Position numbers and translations under genes: made by a program. From Warburgia ugandensis (taxonomy: Eukaryota; Streptophyta; Magnoliopsida; Canellales; Canellaceae), in assembly GCA_035236585.1 (NCBI GenBank), contig CP141126.1, forward strand, positions 65,263,414 through 65,327,413: DNA of 64,000 bases, in the 5' to 3' direction. The notes beneath the pieces are model-generated. The model saw only the letters and a program-made list of their open reading frames with translations. It was not told where the DNA came from and did no database searches. Positions 12,470-23,656 of this stretch are shown piece by piece; positions within the stretch are counted from its first letter, which is position 1, and every line of letters starts with the position of its first letter.

Positions 12470-13800
12470 TTAATAGTAAATCTAACCCATCAATTCATAA
12501 GAATAGTAGCAAAACAAAGCATAAAAAATTCCATTGCATATATGTTAGATCTAGTTCATAGATCTATTATGTATAAACAAAATTAAAATAGTAAATGATC
12601 AATCCACATCATTATAAGTTTCAACAATTGATGTAACATTTACATTTAACAATGAGGAAACATGGCTACTTTTAGTTGTTCGACACCATGAATCCATGCA
12701 TAGACTAATCATATAGAAAAACCACCACAACCTATGTTCTAGATCATGCAAAAAATCTAAGAATTTAGAAATCTAAACCAATGATTCCCTACAAGCACTA
12801 TGCATGCAGAAAAATTATAGAAAAACCATACATTTGATCAATGAAAAACCCAAAGCAGTAATAAATCAAAACCGTTGATTCACAAAAATCATGATGCATA
12901 CTAAAAATTATAGAAAAATCCAAATGTAGATCATGTGAGAAAACCCAACACTAGCAAGATCTAGACCATTAATTAAGCATGAATGATAATGCAAATTCCA
13001 TGCTCTAGTTTGATTAGAAATACACACCTAATACGATTTCCAAATTATTGAATTACTGAGAATGATAGACTTGATTTGGATGGAGAAAACCCATGCTCAA
13101 AATTATTTAACAAGATATAAGAATAATATTATATCTTAGCCGCTTAACTACTCAAATAATAGTAGAAGAAAAACTATATAAAAAAATATGTCTAAGTAAC
13201 ATTAGATCTATATTGTTATTCTAATGACGAAAATTTTGAGATAAAATGCAAAGGTGCATGAGCATTTCACCCCATGCAAATCATTAATTTTTCTGATCTT
13301 ATTAGCATGTACAAATCTCAATAAAAATCCAATGAAATTATAAGAATCCATTTTCTAACTACTAAATCAAAGCCATTGATCTAATGATAATAATAACAAA
13401 TAAAACCATGGAAGATCCATGCATATATGCTAGATCTACATGTTAATCCATTAGGAATGATAATAAGTGAATAACATAAGACTTCATGTTCTTAGATCCA
13501 GGTCTAGACATTCATTAACTAAAGTAATAACACATTAAAATCATGATGAATCATACGCATGATACAAGATCTAATGCATCAACTTTTCTAAGAATAATGA
13601 TAGGGTAGAAATCAAAAAATCTATGCACACATATATCGAATCCAATGGATTAATCTCTAAAATAAAATATCAAAACAAACATGAAACTCGATACACATAT
13701 ACAAGATCTAAAGTGTTAATCCCGAAGGTCAATATCACAAGGCAAAACCATAGAAGACTAATACTATAATGGTGTGAAATTGAAAAACTTAACAGCCCAG
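12470..13800. repeat. Degenerate array of about 70-120-bp units
   Basis: A recurring module AGATCTA(A)xCCATTGATTC, followed by AAGAATxATGATA and often preceded by ATGCATATA, appears near 12480, 12545, 12770, 12865, 12957, 13363, 13432, 13566, 13637 and 13706. Spacing is irregular. It looks like an old tandem array eroded by substitutions and indels, or an internal repeat of an unidentified LTR. Confidence 0.5.
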
Positions 13801-13814
13801 ATCTACCCACCTTA

Positions 13815-13953
13815 CAGTGGATCTGGTTTGTTTTCCTCAGTTCTTCTTCTCCTCTCCCTTCCTTCCTCTCTCTATCTCTTTCTTTCTTTCCTTTTCCCTC
13901 TCTCCCTTTCTCTCAGTGGATCTGGTTTGTTTTCCTCAGTTCTTCTTTTCCTC
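13815..13953. repeat. Direct duplication with 99-bp period
   Basis: About 40 bases beginning CAGTGGATCTGGTTTG recur from 13914 with one mismatch. They are separated by a pyrimidine-rich stretch of CTCT/CTTT runs. A reading frame across it repeats the peptide SGSGLFSSVLL, which is a consequence of the DNA duplication. Confidence 0.85.
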
Positions 13954-15253
13954 CTCATGTGGCTATTGCAGATGATGGAGATCTCAGCCTATGTTTTAGA
14001 ATTGCCAGATCTCTTGTATATCTCTCTCCTTATTCAATGTATGTCGATGTCTTCTTCTCTTGGCTTTCCTTATTCCTTCAAAAGACATATAATTGAGTAG
14101 ATTTATTGTATCTATACATTGACTAGTCAAATTTACGTGTGGGTCCCACATCCACATTTTTTCTTTCCATTTAAATATAATAGTGGGTGTCATTATCTTC
14201 TATGCATTTTGGTAAACATTGATTGGTCAAAAGCCATTTATTAGAACCAAAAAGCTTTGCACAAAATTACATAGCACAATGCAACATCATCTAAGACACA
14301 TTTTGTTAAATAGCTTGTACACAACTTAAAGGTCCTTTGTGCAAATCAAGTATGCATCATTTTTTTTATAGTCCCATTTATATCGAAACAAGAAAAGTTC
14401 AAATTTAAATGGGTAACAAACAATTTACCCTAGTTTCTCTTTATTCATTATTGGACAGGTATGTATCATGGGCTCTTGCCAAGCATGCCTTTATATTAGA
14501 GGATTGCGGTTAGTGGTAGAGGTCATGCTAATTTTTGTACCATTGGAAGACTAAGAAATCTTGCCTTAGATTCCATTCTCAATCTTCCATGACCTCCTCT
14601 TCTAATCTTATTCCTCTATTTTGCATTTTTGTAGAGTCTCCTTCACCAATCACAACCCTTTTCTCTTTTCACCAACCATGCTTTCACTTCTAAAAATTCA
14701 ATGTTTTTTCTTCTTCCCAAGGTGAATTTACACAATGAAAAGAATTCCAAGGTTTTATATGAAAAGAATCATGATTTTTGGGAATTTTCAATGGAGAAAG
14801 TCATTTCCTTTGATTTAAGATAATTGTTAAGGCATTACTTTTTGAATTTCCAAACTTAAGATGTAATTGATTTTGAGTATGAAAATCCAAATAAGGTTAT
14901 TGTGTTATCCCAAGCAATGTATTGTCACACTAAAATCCTTTCAAAAAAATATTTCTATAAACATCTTGATTTCACTAGGAACATAGCACTATTATAAATG
15001 GTGTAATGCTACAATTACCTTGATAAATGAAACCGTTAAACCAAAAAGGGATGATTTGTGACAAGGTTGCATAACACTAACCCAAATGGTATTACATTAT
15101 AAGGCTTCAGCTAAAAAAAAATTTTGTCTAGATTTTTGTTTCACGCAACACTACTCTTCTAGCATCATACTTTGTTTTTCCTAAAGAAAACTTTGCTTAT
15201 TTCATTATTTTTTAGGATATGCACTATTTAACATTGTATTAATACTTTAAGAA
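13954..15253. other. Unassigned left flank of the Athila-like array
   Basis: No gene or element boundary was recognised. The stretch ends at the TSD of the array. Its pre-insertion continuation is 36602 onward. Confidence 0.4.
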
Positions 15254-15258
15254 CTATG
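15254..15258. repeat. Left target-site duplication CTATG
   Basis: CTATG abuts the first base of LTR A and recurs exactly at 36597-36601, directly after the last base of LTR C. It is the outer TSD of the whole three-LTR array. Confidence 0.8.
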
Positions 15259-15641
15259 TGCTAAGTGTTCAATTTTGTATAAAAAGTACCCAATTAGTAG
15301 CCCATGTGTTATAAATTATAGAGTCACTTCTAATGTTTTTGCCAAAACTTTGTAACGCATGCATTTCTGAGCTAATGATTTAAAAGTTTGACATTTTGTA
15401 GGTCCATAGAAAATCCAAAGTAAGTGTGTGAATCATCATAATTTTCTACAATTTAATTAAAAATTTCACTATTTTTTATAGGAAGTAAGAAGATGATCCA
15501 ATGACCTATATTGTGCTTCGTAGTGCTTTTCATGAGTCCAGCTACGAGGTTAGTAAGAAAGAAAAAGTGTGGGGGCAGAGACCCCAAAAGAAATTACAAG
15601 AAAGCAAAGGTGATTAAAATAATCCATGCTAATGAGCCATG

Positions 15642-15646
15642 CATTT
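15642..15646. repeat. Left TSD of J1 (CATTT)
   Basis: CATTT precedes the TG of J1 and is repeated exactly at 20526-20530. The uninterrupted sequence is seen in LTR C near 34336. Confidence 0.88.
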
Positions 15647-16071
15647 TGTAACGACCTAGGTTTTTGTAACATGTTTTGTAATATATTTTTGAAAGGCAGG
15701 ACCCTTAATAGTAAAAAAGTTTCACAAAACAAAGTAGCGGAAATTCTTTTCTTTAGAACTTGTTTTGTAAAACCCAAGTCATCACCTCATACATAACATA
15801 AGTAGAATTTTGTATAAGATAAAATTCCATTGAAGGAATATACTTTTATTAAATTCTAGAATCCATCCAGTGGTTCGCAGTACAGCCAAATCCATTACAA
15901 TACTTGTCCAAATTACATAATCCAAAACTCAAAGCTCACCATACAATGAAACTCTCATTACAATATAATACTCTCAAATAAAGCAAAATACATGTCTTCA
16001 AGGGTATACCTTGAAGATTATTCTCTTCAAGTCTTCTATCGTCTTGAGCTCCTAACTCTCTTTCCCTATAT

Positions 16072-16111
16072 TTGAGATATTGTAAACATTGCAACATTTA
16101 CAATATCTCAA
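16072..16111. promoter_or_regulatory. Perfect 15-bp palindromic hairpin in J1
   Basis: TTGAGATATTGTAAA and TTTACAATATCTCAA are exact reverse complements around a 10-base loop. The hairpin lies about 425 bp from the 3' end of the LTR. Counterparts occupy similar places in J2, K, M, G1, G2 and H. Confidence 0.85.
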
Positions 16112-19079
16112 CAAGTAATGCTTGGTAGGGGATTCAAGAAGCATAATAATTGATAATATAATTCTAATACTTCATAATCCCGTTATCCCTAAACATATTC
16201 ATGTCTCTACTCTTTACTTTGTAATATATGTACATACATATTATACATGGGTAAATCAATTAAATTTATGAAAGTAGTTAAATATCATTCCCAACTAAGC
16301 TGGTCAATTCTCTCCATTATGAGAATTCAGTATTTCACCTAATCCTACATTGGGAATTTTCCTTCTTGGGAAATATTGGTAATATACAATTACCTAGCAT
16401 TTCATTATGCTAAAACATAAGGCATTTCACTATGCCTACTCTCATATGCATCATAGTGCAAAATAATCAAAGGGCTACCATGCTGCAGTCTGATCCGTAC
16501 TGGGGTACTCGGATAACTGCCATATTCACCACTGATACCACGATGGAAAATATTATGTCACTACCCATATGGGGAGATAAGACTTTCACAGTGGTGGCCT
16601 TACCATAATTGCCCCACCCGACTTTTAGCCTCTCATAGGACAAGGTATCATCAAATCATCAAATTTCAAGAAGCGGGTGGCCAAACCCTCATAACTCCTC
16701 TAGCATAGCATCCCCCAAGCTTATGCCTATTAAAACAAAATCACAAGCCTCCATGCTTGCATGTAAAATAGATTTCATACATATCAGATAATATGTATGT
16801 TTACTTAGGGCTAAAATATCTTCTAGTTCCCTATTCACTTAGAGTCTAGTCCTTAACCATTTTATATGTGTTTGGTTGGATCATAATGGTTTTAGAGGAT
16901 TTAATACAAGTATTAACATTACTCATGTCAACATAAGGTCATGGGTTCAATCATGTACATCCCATGTAAATGCATTCATCAAATCCTCCTACCTTCAAGT
17001 AGTGATTCCTTTTCCCAGATCTTCCATGATCCTGACTGATGTATGTAATCTGTACATCTGTACATACTGTCAATATATATAAATTATGAACAATCCTATT
17101 GATCACTAGATCTGATGTTTAGAATGATCTTTAAATCATTCATATCTAAGTATTTTCTATCTTTAAGTCTTTGTGTGTCCATATCCTTGATCTTGATCTT
17201 TTATTGATCCTTTGATCGACAATCTACACTTGTTGATAAAGATCAAGGTCCTAGATCTTTTATCATCTAGGTCTTCTTTGATCTAAGTTCAGTTATTGGA
17301 TCATCCCTAAGGAGGATGATCTTGGTTTTCTTCCTTGAATCATCTTTGATCAAGCGTTTGAGTTATCTAATCTAATGAACTAGATTTGATCTATAACATG
17401 CATACTAATAAACATGCGTACTAAATACAATACAATATTCTTATTCTTATTGTTCTTGATCATTCAAGATCTAATGGATCTTGTTTGATCATCCTTATCT
17501 TACTTATAGTTTTTATTAGGGTTAGATAATTTACTAACCTTTTATGCTCTTACTATTATTATTCAACCAATTAATGTTTTGCTGGTTGAAGGTAACTTAT
17601 TTCAGCCTAAGTCTAGACTGCTCCTCTTATTTCCAATTGGCTAAGGCTTACTAACTGAATAGGTGAACACAAAGTGGTTACTTCAATCCTCATGTAAGTA
17701 GGCATTTAGACCTCATGAACTTCAACGAAAGGTAAGGGAAGAACGAGGCTCTATGAGACAACCCCCTTAAACACTATGTTCAACATTCACTAGAGTGACC
17801 TCAGCTCAACCTTTCATAAGGTTCCTATAAGTATGTTGACTCTAAGTACTCTTTCTAATTGATTTTAATTAAGTCCATGAACATTTACAATGTCATTCAT
17901 GGGGTTTATTATTCTCCTAGTTTGGGCCAAGGATTTGATAATCCTTATATTGTCCTACTAACTATAGCCCTTACTAATTAAGTCCTAAAATAATCCACTC
18001 TTATTTGTGTCATGAAACTCTACTTTCTCATTAGATTCCATTTTTGGTGTTTTATGCTCTTTATCTCATAATAAGTAGATCTACTAATGAAATTTAACCA
18101 TAAATGATTATAAATTCAAAGCATAAAACTACATAATTAAACAACTTAATTATAATGATACAAGGTACTTAAAATTACACTAGCATGATTTTCAACTAAT
18201 ATACCTTAATAACTCAATTTAAACTAACATGGACCTAAGGTACAATCTCATAGTATAGTATAATCTTACATGATATCCTAGCATGGTCCTAAGTTACAAT
18301 GGCATGAAATCATACTAACTTGGTCCTAAGTTAAACTTGCATAAAATCACACTAACATGCCCTAAGATAATTAAATCTAACAACCTATTATAACAATCTA
18401 ATCACATATCATGCTAAAGTCTAAAAGTTGCACTAGCATGCTTTATAACATAAATCACATTTAAAATGCTATTATCAAATAATAAAAAATGAAACTAATT
18501 ACATTAATATTTTTAGAAACCTTTACTTATGATCCAACTATTAGATCTTAGATCTTTTCCTTTTAATCAAGGGTTTTAATTACATTTACGGGTTTTTCTT
18601 CATTAAGGTCCAAAGATCATATTGCTTAGTTTTTGTCATATTCAATCCATGATCTTCCTAGATTTCATCATATTAACATTTCTCCAATCCATCCCAAGGA
18701 TCTGATCACATTTAATCTCATTGATCAAGTGGGTCCCTTTGTATTTTTAGGGTTTTTCTACCAGAACTGGTGGATCCCTTAATATATCTCATATATATCC
18801 AAATAAACCATAGATATCACTTTATTTCAATAGTATATCATTATTAAAATAGATTACCAAGATTTGATCACCTCAAATCTTGAAGATCTTGGAAATTGGA
18901 AACTTATTTCCTAAATACAGATAGTTTCATAAGATATTTTCTCCATTTTATCATTTTATAAGAAACTAGAGGTTGTAAGATTTCCATAGCTTCTTTCTGA
19001 TCTTAATTTGTAGTTCATATGACTCTTGAATTGAGTCCGGAAGTTCACAGTTCATTCCTAAGGTCTAGATATGATTTGG

Positions 19080-19300
19080 GCCCATCGGAACGGACGACCC
19101 AAATTGTTCATGAGGAACTTTCAGGTGGTGCCTCTGTCACCGGGACGACCGCGTGACGCGCTCGCTCAGTAACCGACGCTCGATCGCAATCATCCCATTG
19201 GGATGATGTCACATGTGCGGTGTGCGTACAGAAACGTTGCAGCATGCCGCGTTTCCGTGTGGCTTTTCACACATTGTCCTGAGGGACCCGATCTAATCGG
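19080..19300. other. CpG-rich island inside J1
   Basis: This stretch is much richer in G+C and CpG than its surroundings, with runs such as GACCGCGTGACGCGCTCGC. In the LTR's own orientation it lies downstream of the TATA box. It could be leader sequence or a promoter-proximal element. Confidence 0.6.
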
Positions 19301-19940
19301 GAGATCGAACAATCCATTTTGAACCGTCCAATCAATCTCTCTCAATTGAGGTCCAAAACTTAGTATAATTTTGTGAAACTTTTACCCTAAGGGTTTTGGA
19401 CTCTTCTAGATCGATTGGAAGGTTCAAATTTTCCTTCTAAGCCCTCAATCATCATGAATTGAAGGTTCTGATCTTTACTTTATTTTTACAAATTTTCACC
19501 CAAATCAAATTACAGTAAAATAAAATTTTAATTAAACAACAATAAATATGTCTAGGAAGTATTTTCACTTACCTGATTGGAGAAAAATGACGGTTATATA
19601 GTCCAAATTAAGAGAATACTAGTGTGATGATAAGATAGCCCAAGATCTACTTGTTTTGTGATTTCCTTTGTTTGAGCCATTGGATCTTGAAATTTCTTTG
19701 GGCCTTTTGTAGCTTAGTTATGGTAGGAAATTTTATATGGTGTGATCTGTGATCTGGAACAGAGTGCCTAATTGAATTTAGGTCTCTTGTTCCAATCTAG
19801 AGAGAGGAGAGAGAAAATAAAAGAAAGAGATCTTTTGGGAGTTTTACGATTTTGGGAATGGATCTATGTCTGGTTTTGCAAGGGTAGTCAAGATAATATC
19901 TTGGGAATTTTATGGACATTTTTAGAGGATTTTTGGGGTG

Positions 19941-19948
19941 TATTTATA
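19941..19948 (-). promoter_or_regulatory. TATA box of J1
   Basis: TATAAATA on the minus strand, about 580 bp inside the 5' end of the LTR. J2 has the same box at the same distance. Confidence 0.6.
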
Positions 19949-20525
19949 GGCATTTTGGGTGTTTTTCATGATTATGTGTAATGATTATGGTTTATTCTTT
20001 TTATTATTTAATTAGCATTGGATTCTCCACCACCACCTTTTTCTCCATTACCAGCTAGTAGTGGTTTGACCCATGATTTCACATGGGCTGGTCATTGGAT
20101 TCCTTTTTAGGTCCCTTGTGGGCCCCACATAGTGTAAAAAGACCATTTTTGACCTTTATGTATAAAAATTAGGGTTTATTCCCATGATCTCAGAATTCAG
20201 CATACTTAGTTGCATTGGATTCATATTTCTCAACACATTCTAAATTTTAATGTCTTAGATCTCGATTATGGGTAACATTACTATTTTACCCTTTTTTCCA
20301 TAAAATAAAGAAAATTAAGGATTTTTCATCCGAATTCAGAATTTGTCGTGCTTACAGTCATTCTGAAGGGTTTGCTGAGGTCAATTTCAATTATACATGT
20401 CTTACACCTTGATTATACTTCTATAAGAAGTACATTCTAAATAACCCTAATATTCTAGCCTAAAATTTTTGAAACTCAAACTTTATTGATTTTCTCAATC
20501 AATTACAAAAATTGTGATTATAACA

Positions 20526-20530
20526 CATTT
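20526..20530. repeat. Right TSD of J1 (CATTT)
   Basis: Exact match to 15642-15646, directly after the terminal CA of J1. Confidence 0.88.
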
Positions 20531-21264
20531 TCAACAATTAGAATGAGAATTGGGGCCATGCATGAGGTTTAAAGCATCCAAGTTACTCAAGCCTTGAGGC
20601 CACACATTGAAGCCACTTAAGCCCCCAAAGAATGAGCGATCAAGGCATAGATGAATGGCACATGGAACCACAAGATTAGAGCATCAAAACAAGCAATTAT
20701 CCTATGTTAAAAGAGTGATTTTTAAGGGATTTTGGGAGAGAATTGTTAAAGGTAAGATGATCATGCATTGAGGGACCCATCACGATAGAAAACACCATTT
20801 CCTAATCCATTTCCTAACCTTTTCCACTACATAAACTTAGGGTTCTATGATTTTTCCCTAGAGAGGGAGCCACCTTCCTAGAAGGTGATGCCTCCCCATT
20901 GTTTGGATGCTTATTAAGGTGGTTTCCTAAATGGGAAGCACCTAGATCTATCTCCATTCAAATCATATCAAAACCCTAAGTTTTCCTCATCTTTTCCCTA
21001 ATATTTTCTTTTCTTTTTCTCTTCATTCCATGAAATCACCATCTAATTAAGAGGGGGTGAAATTACACCCATCTTCCTATGAAAAAGATAGCTCCCCACT
21101 TTCTCAAATTAGAAACCAGCCATGACATCTTGATTACATTGTCACTCTACCTCATCTTCCACGTAACTTTTTTTCCTTCACTCTCCACATAACATTCCTC
21201 ATTCGAAACCCTAGACCCAGTTCTCCTTTGATTCATCCTTTCCTAAGTTAGAAACTCAGCCATC

Positions 21265-21271
21265 TATAAAT
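21265..21271 (+). promoter_or_regulatory. TATA box of LTR A
   Basis: TATAAAT in the phrase CATCTATAAATCC, which also occurs in LTR C and, slightly changed, in LTR B. Confidence 0.55.
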
Positions 21272-22668
21272 CCTTGATGGATTCCTCATTTTCATTTAAG
21301 TAGAGCTTAGGTGAGACAACCCTAAAATGTTGAACCCTTTGCTTGCTTGTTTTTGGAGCTATACTTTGATTTACCTTGCTATTTTTGTTCCTTTGGAATT
21401 CCAGTTATTTCTTTGGTTATTTACTCTCCTATTCAGATTAGTAGTTTGATTTTATTGCTTTAGTTTGCAACATTTTATTTCCACTTCTTCACTCATCTTT
21501 CCACTTAGCTTTCCCTTTTTCCTTGGCTTCACTTTCATTAGTTTTTGTTTCTTATTTACTAGAGATTCAAATTAGCTCTTCTATTGTAATGATCTCCAAG
21601 AGAAAAATTATCTTGTAACCTTGCTTTTCCCTTTAGGAATTTCATGTTTTTCATCTTCAATTCCACTTAGTTTTAGCTGTTTTTTCCTCAGTTAGTTCAT
21701 TTGTCTAGCCATTTTATCTCTTAAGTTTCTTTCTGAGTTTTCGTTGCATGTCATCATACTTTAGATTAATTTATTCTTGTTGTTTAGATTAGGTTTTGAG
21801 GCTTAGTTTCCTGCACAATTTTTGGATTTATACACTTATTTTATTTGCAAAATTTTTTATGCACTTTGGCATTGATTCAATGAAATTCTTTGAGGAATCT
21901 TGTTCTTGAATGTTTCCATTATCAAATTACTTTTTATGTGGGTTGTTATGTTGCATAAAAGTTATTATTTTAGTTGCTCTATATACTTAACTTATGCTGA
22001 TGATTCTATGTACTTGAAATCTGAAATTTTTCTCCTTGATCTTTATGCTCTATTTCCATCCATCAAAATACCTTACATGCTTGAATCCTTAGGAACCCAT
22101 TTAATTTCTTAGGTTGTTTACTAAGTGCATAGCTTAGGTGGCATGATAGTGTGCTTTTAGTACATCAATTTAACCCATGTTTCAACCTATGAACCATGTG
22201 CAAAATCCATGGATCATGCATATGGTACTAGGTTAATTTCTTCTTTGATTAGGTTTAGATAGCTTACTTTATAAGTTTTAGAATGTTTTATTTTAAAAAA
22301 ATTTCTTGTTTAGGAAAGTGTTGGATTAGAAATGTTTCCCTTTTAGTAGTTTCCTTAAGTTATGTTGCTTAGTTTAATTCACTCCAGTTTTTCATTAGTT
22401 TCTTTTGTTAATTGTATGTTAATTAAGGAAGTTTCTAATTCCATTACTTAGTTTTTATTTTTGCATGTTTCCTTTATTTCTAGTTTCAAATTTCATGCAT
22501 TTACTTTTCTAGTTTAAATTCAAATCAATTCAATCTCTCTCTTGGGCTAAAGCTGAGCACTTCAAATAAGAACCATCCAACATACAAATTAGTGAAATTC
22601 CTTGTAGGGTCAACCTCTCTCATGTGCTAATACTACTTTGATTCATGTGCTTGTGAGTAATTTCAAAC

Positions 22669-23656
22669 CCTTATTTACCTTAACCTAATGAAACCCCAGT
22701 ATTAATATGCATTATCTACCTTTCAGAAATGAGTGAAGATTGTTGAAAAACTGTTAGGAAAGGAAAAAATTCAAAGAAGTGAAAATATCAAAATTACAAA
22801 GAAAACCGTTCCTTCTCATAAATATAAGGAAAAGTGAAAAAGTCAGTAAAGAAAAGGAAAAGTATAATATATTCACTTCAAGTACAACCAATATGAAAAG
22901 TGTCCAAATATACATTAAAGACTTCTACTCAGATTTGAAACTTTGAATCACTTATACCCTTGTTTTAAGAACCTATCCTAAGCCTACATTTTGTCCTATC
23001 GAAAGACCTCTTGATCTGAAGGTGGACGATAAACTTAAAGAGAATATAATATGATGGAATTAATGTGAACTGCCCCAACTAGTCTTGGTAATGGTATCTA
23101 TTCTAAGGGATCAAATTCCTTCATCTCAATTATGCTTCAAAGATTATGTGAACAATTAGTATCTTTGGAGTTGGTCACATAGTGAGAGGAAGTTGTTTGA
23201 CCTTTTCTCTGAGAGCTTCATTTCTGAGTGTATACCTGTGAGGATTTTAGGTTTATTTTTCCAATGGAGCAATGAGCATATCTAATTAGAAGTCCTGACT
23301 TATGTAGCCTGTATACACACATGCACTCTGTGATGGAATTGAACTAAAATGGCTTTGGTAAGTGGGTAATTTGTAGAACTTTTTAGTCATCTTTTATAAG
23401 TTATTAAAGTAGTAGAGTGCTAGTAGATGAGAATTCTTTGACATAAAATAAAGGACTTAGCCTTATGGAATTTTGTGGGTCTATTCACTATAAACCCTCA
23501 CAAGGCTTAGCTTGTCCACTACAGGTATCCTAGGAGTTTAAGGGCTTATTGCATGTGCTAAATGCAATCGTAAGTACCTACAAAAATGACAATCATTTTT
23601 TTTTAATGATTTTTCACACGTTTTGCTTGAGACTAGAAAAATGTTTGTTGGGGGTG
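22669..23656 (+). mobile_element. First internal piece of array N (3' noncoding part)
   Basis: About 1 kb, collinear with 30505-31413 of the second internal piece. Shared features are the TTACCTTAACC start, an A/G-rich stretch, AAGACCTxTTGATCT near 23004, and a close with the TTTTGCTTGAGACTAG motif and a G-rich tract (GTTGGGGGTG) next to LTR B. It is the region between coding DNA and 3' LTR. No gag or pol part was seen. Confidence 0.7.

Larger units (their letters stand above)
15647..20525 (-). mobile_element. J1: 4.9-kb solo LTR
   Basis: As an LTR it reads on the minus strand, from TGTTATAATCAC at 20525 to CCTAGGTCGTTACA at 15647. Exact 5-bp CATTT TSDs flank it and there is no internal region, so it is a solo LTR. 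A TATAAATA box lies on the minus strand at 19941-19948, a CpG-rich stretch at about 19080-19300 and a 15-bp-arm hairpin at 16072-16111. It is collinear with J2 (47359 to the window end) in opposite orientation, about 90 percent identical by eye in the well-aligned parts and much less in the CpG-rich part. Confidence 0.9.
15259..22668 (+). mobile_element. LTR A of array N, interrupted by solo LTR J1
   Basis: The LTR starts TGCTAAGTGTTC and runs in two parts around J1 (15647-20525). Without J1 and one TSD copy it is about 2.5 kb. A TATAAAT box lies at 21265-21271 in a CATCTATAAATCC context shared with LTRs B and C. The right boundary is set by where similarity to LTRs B and C ends. Confidence 0.75.
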
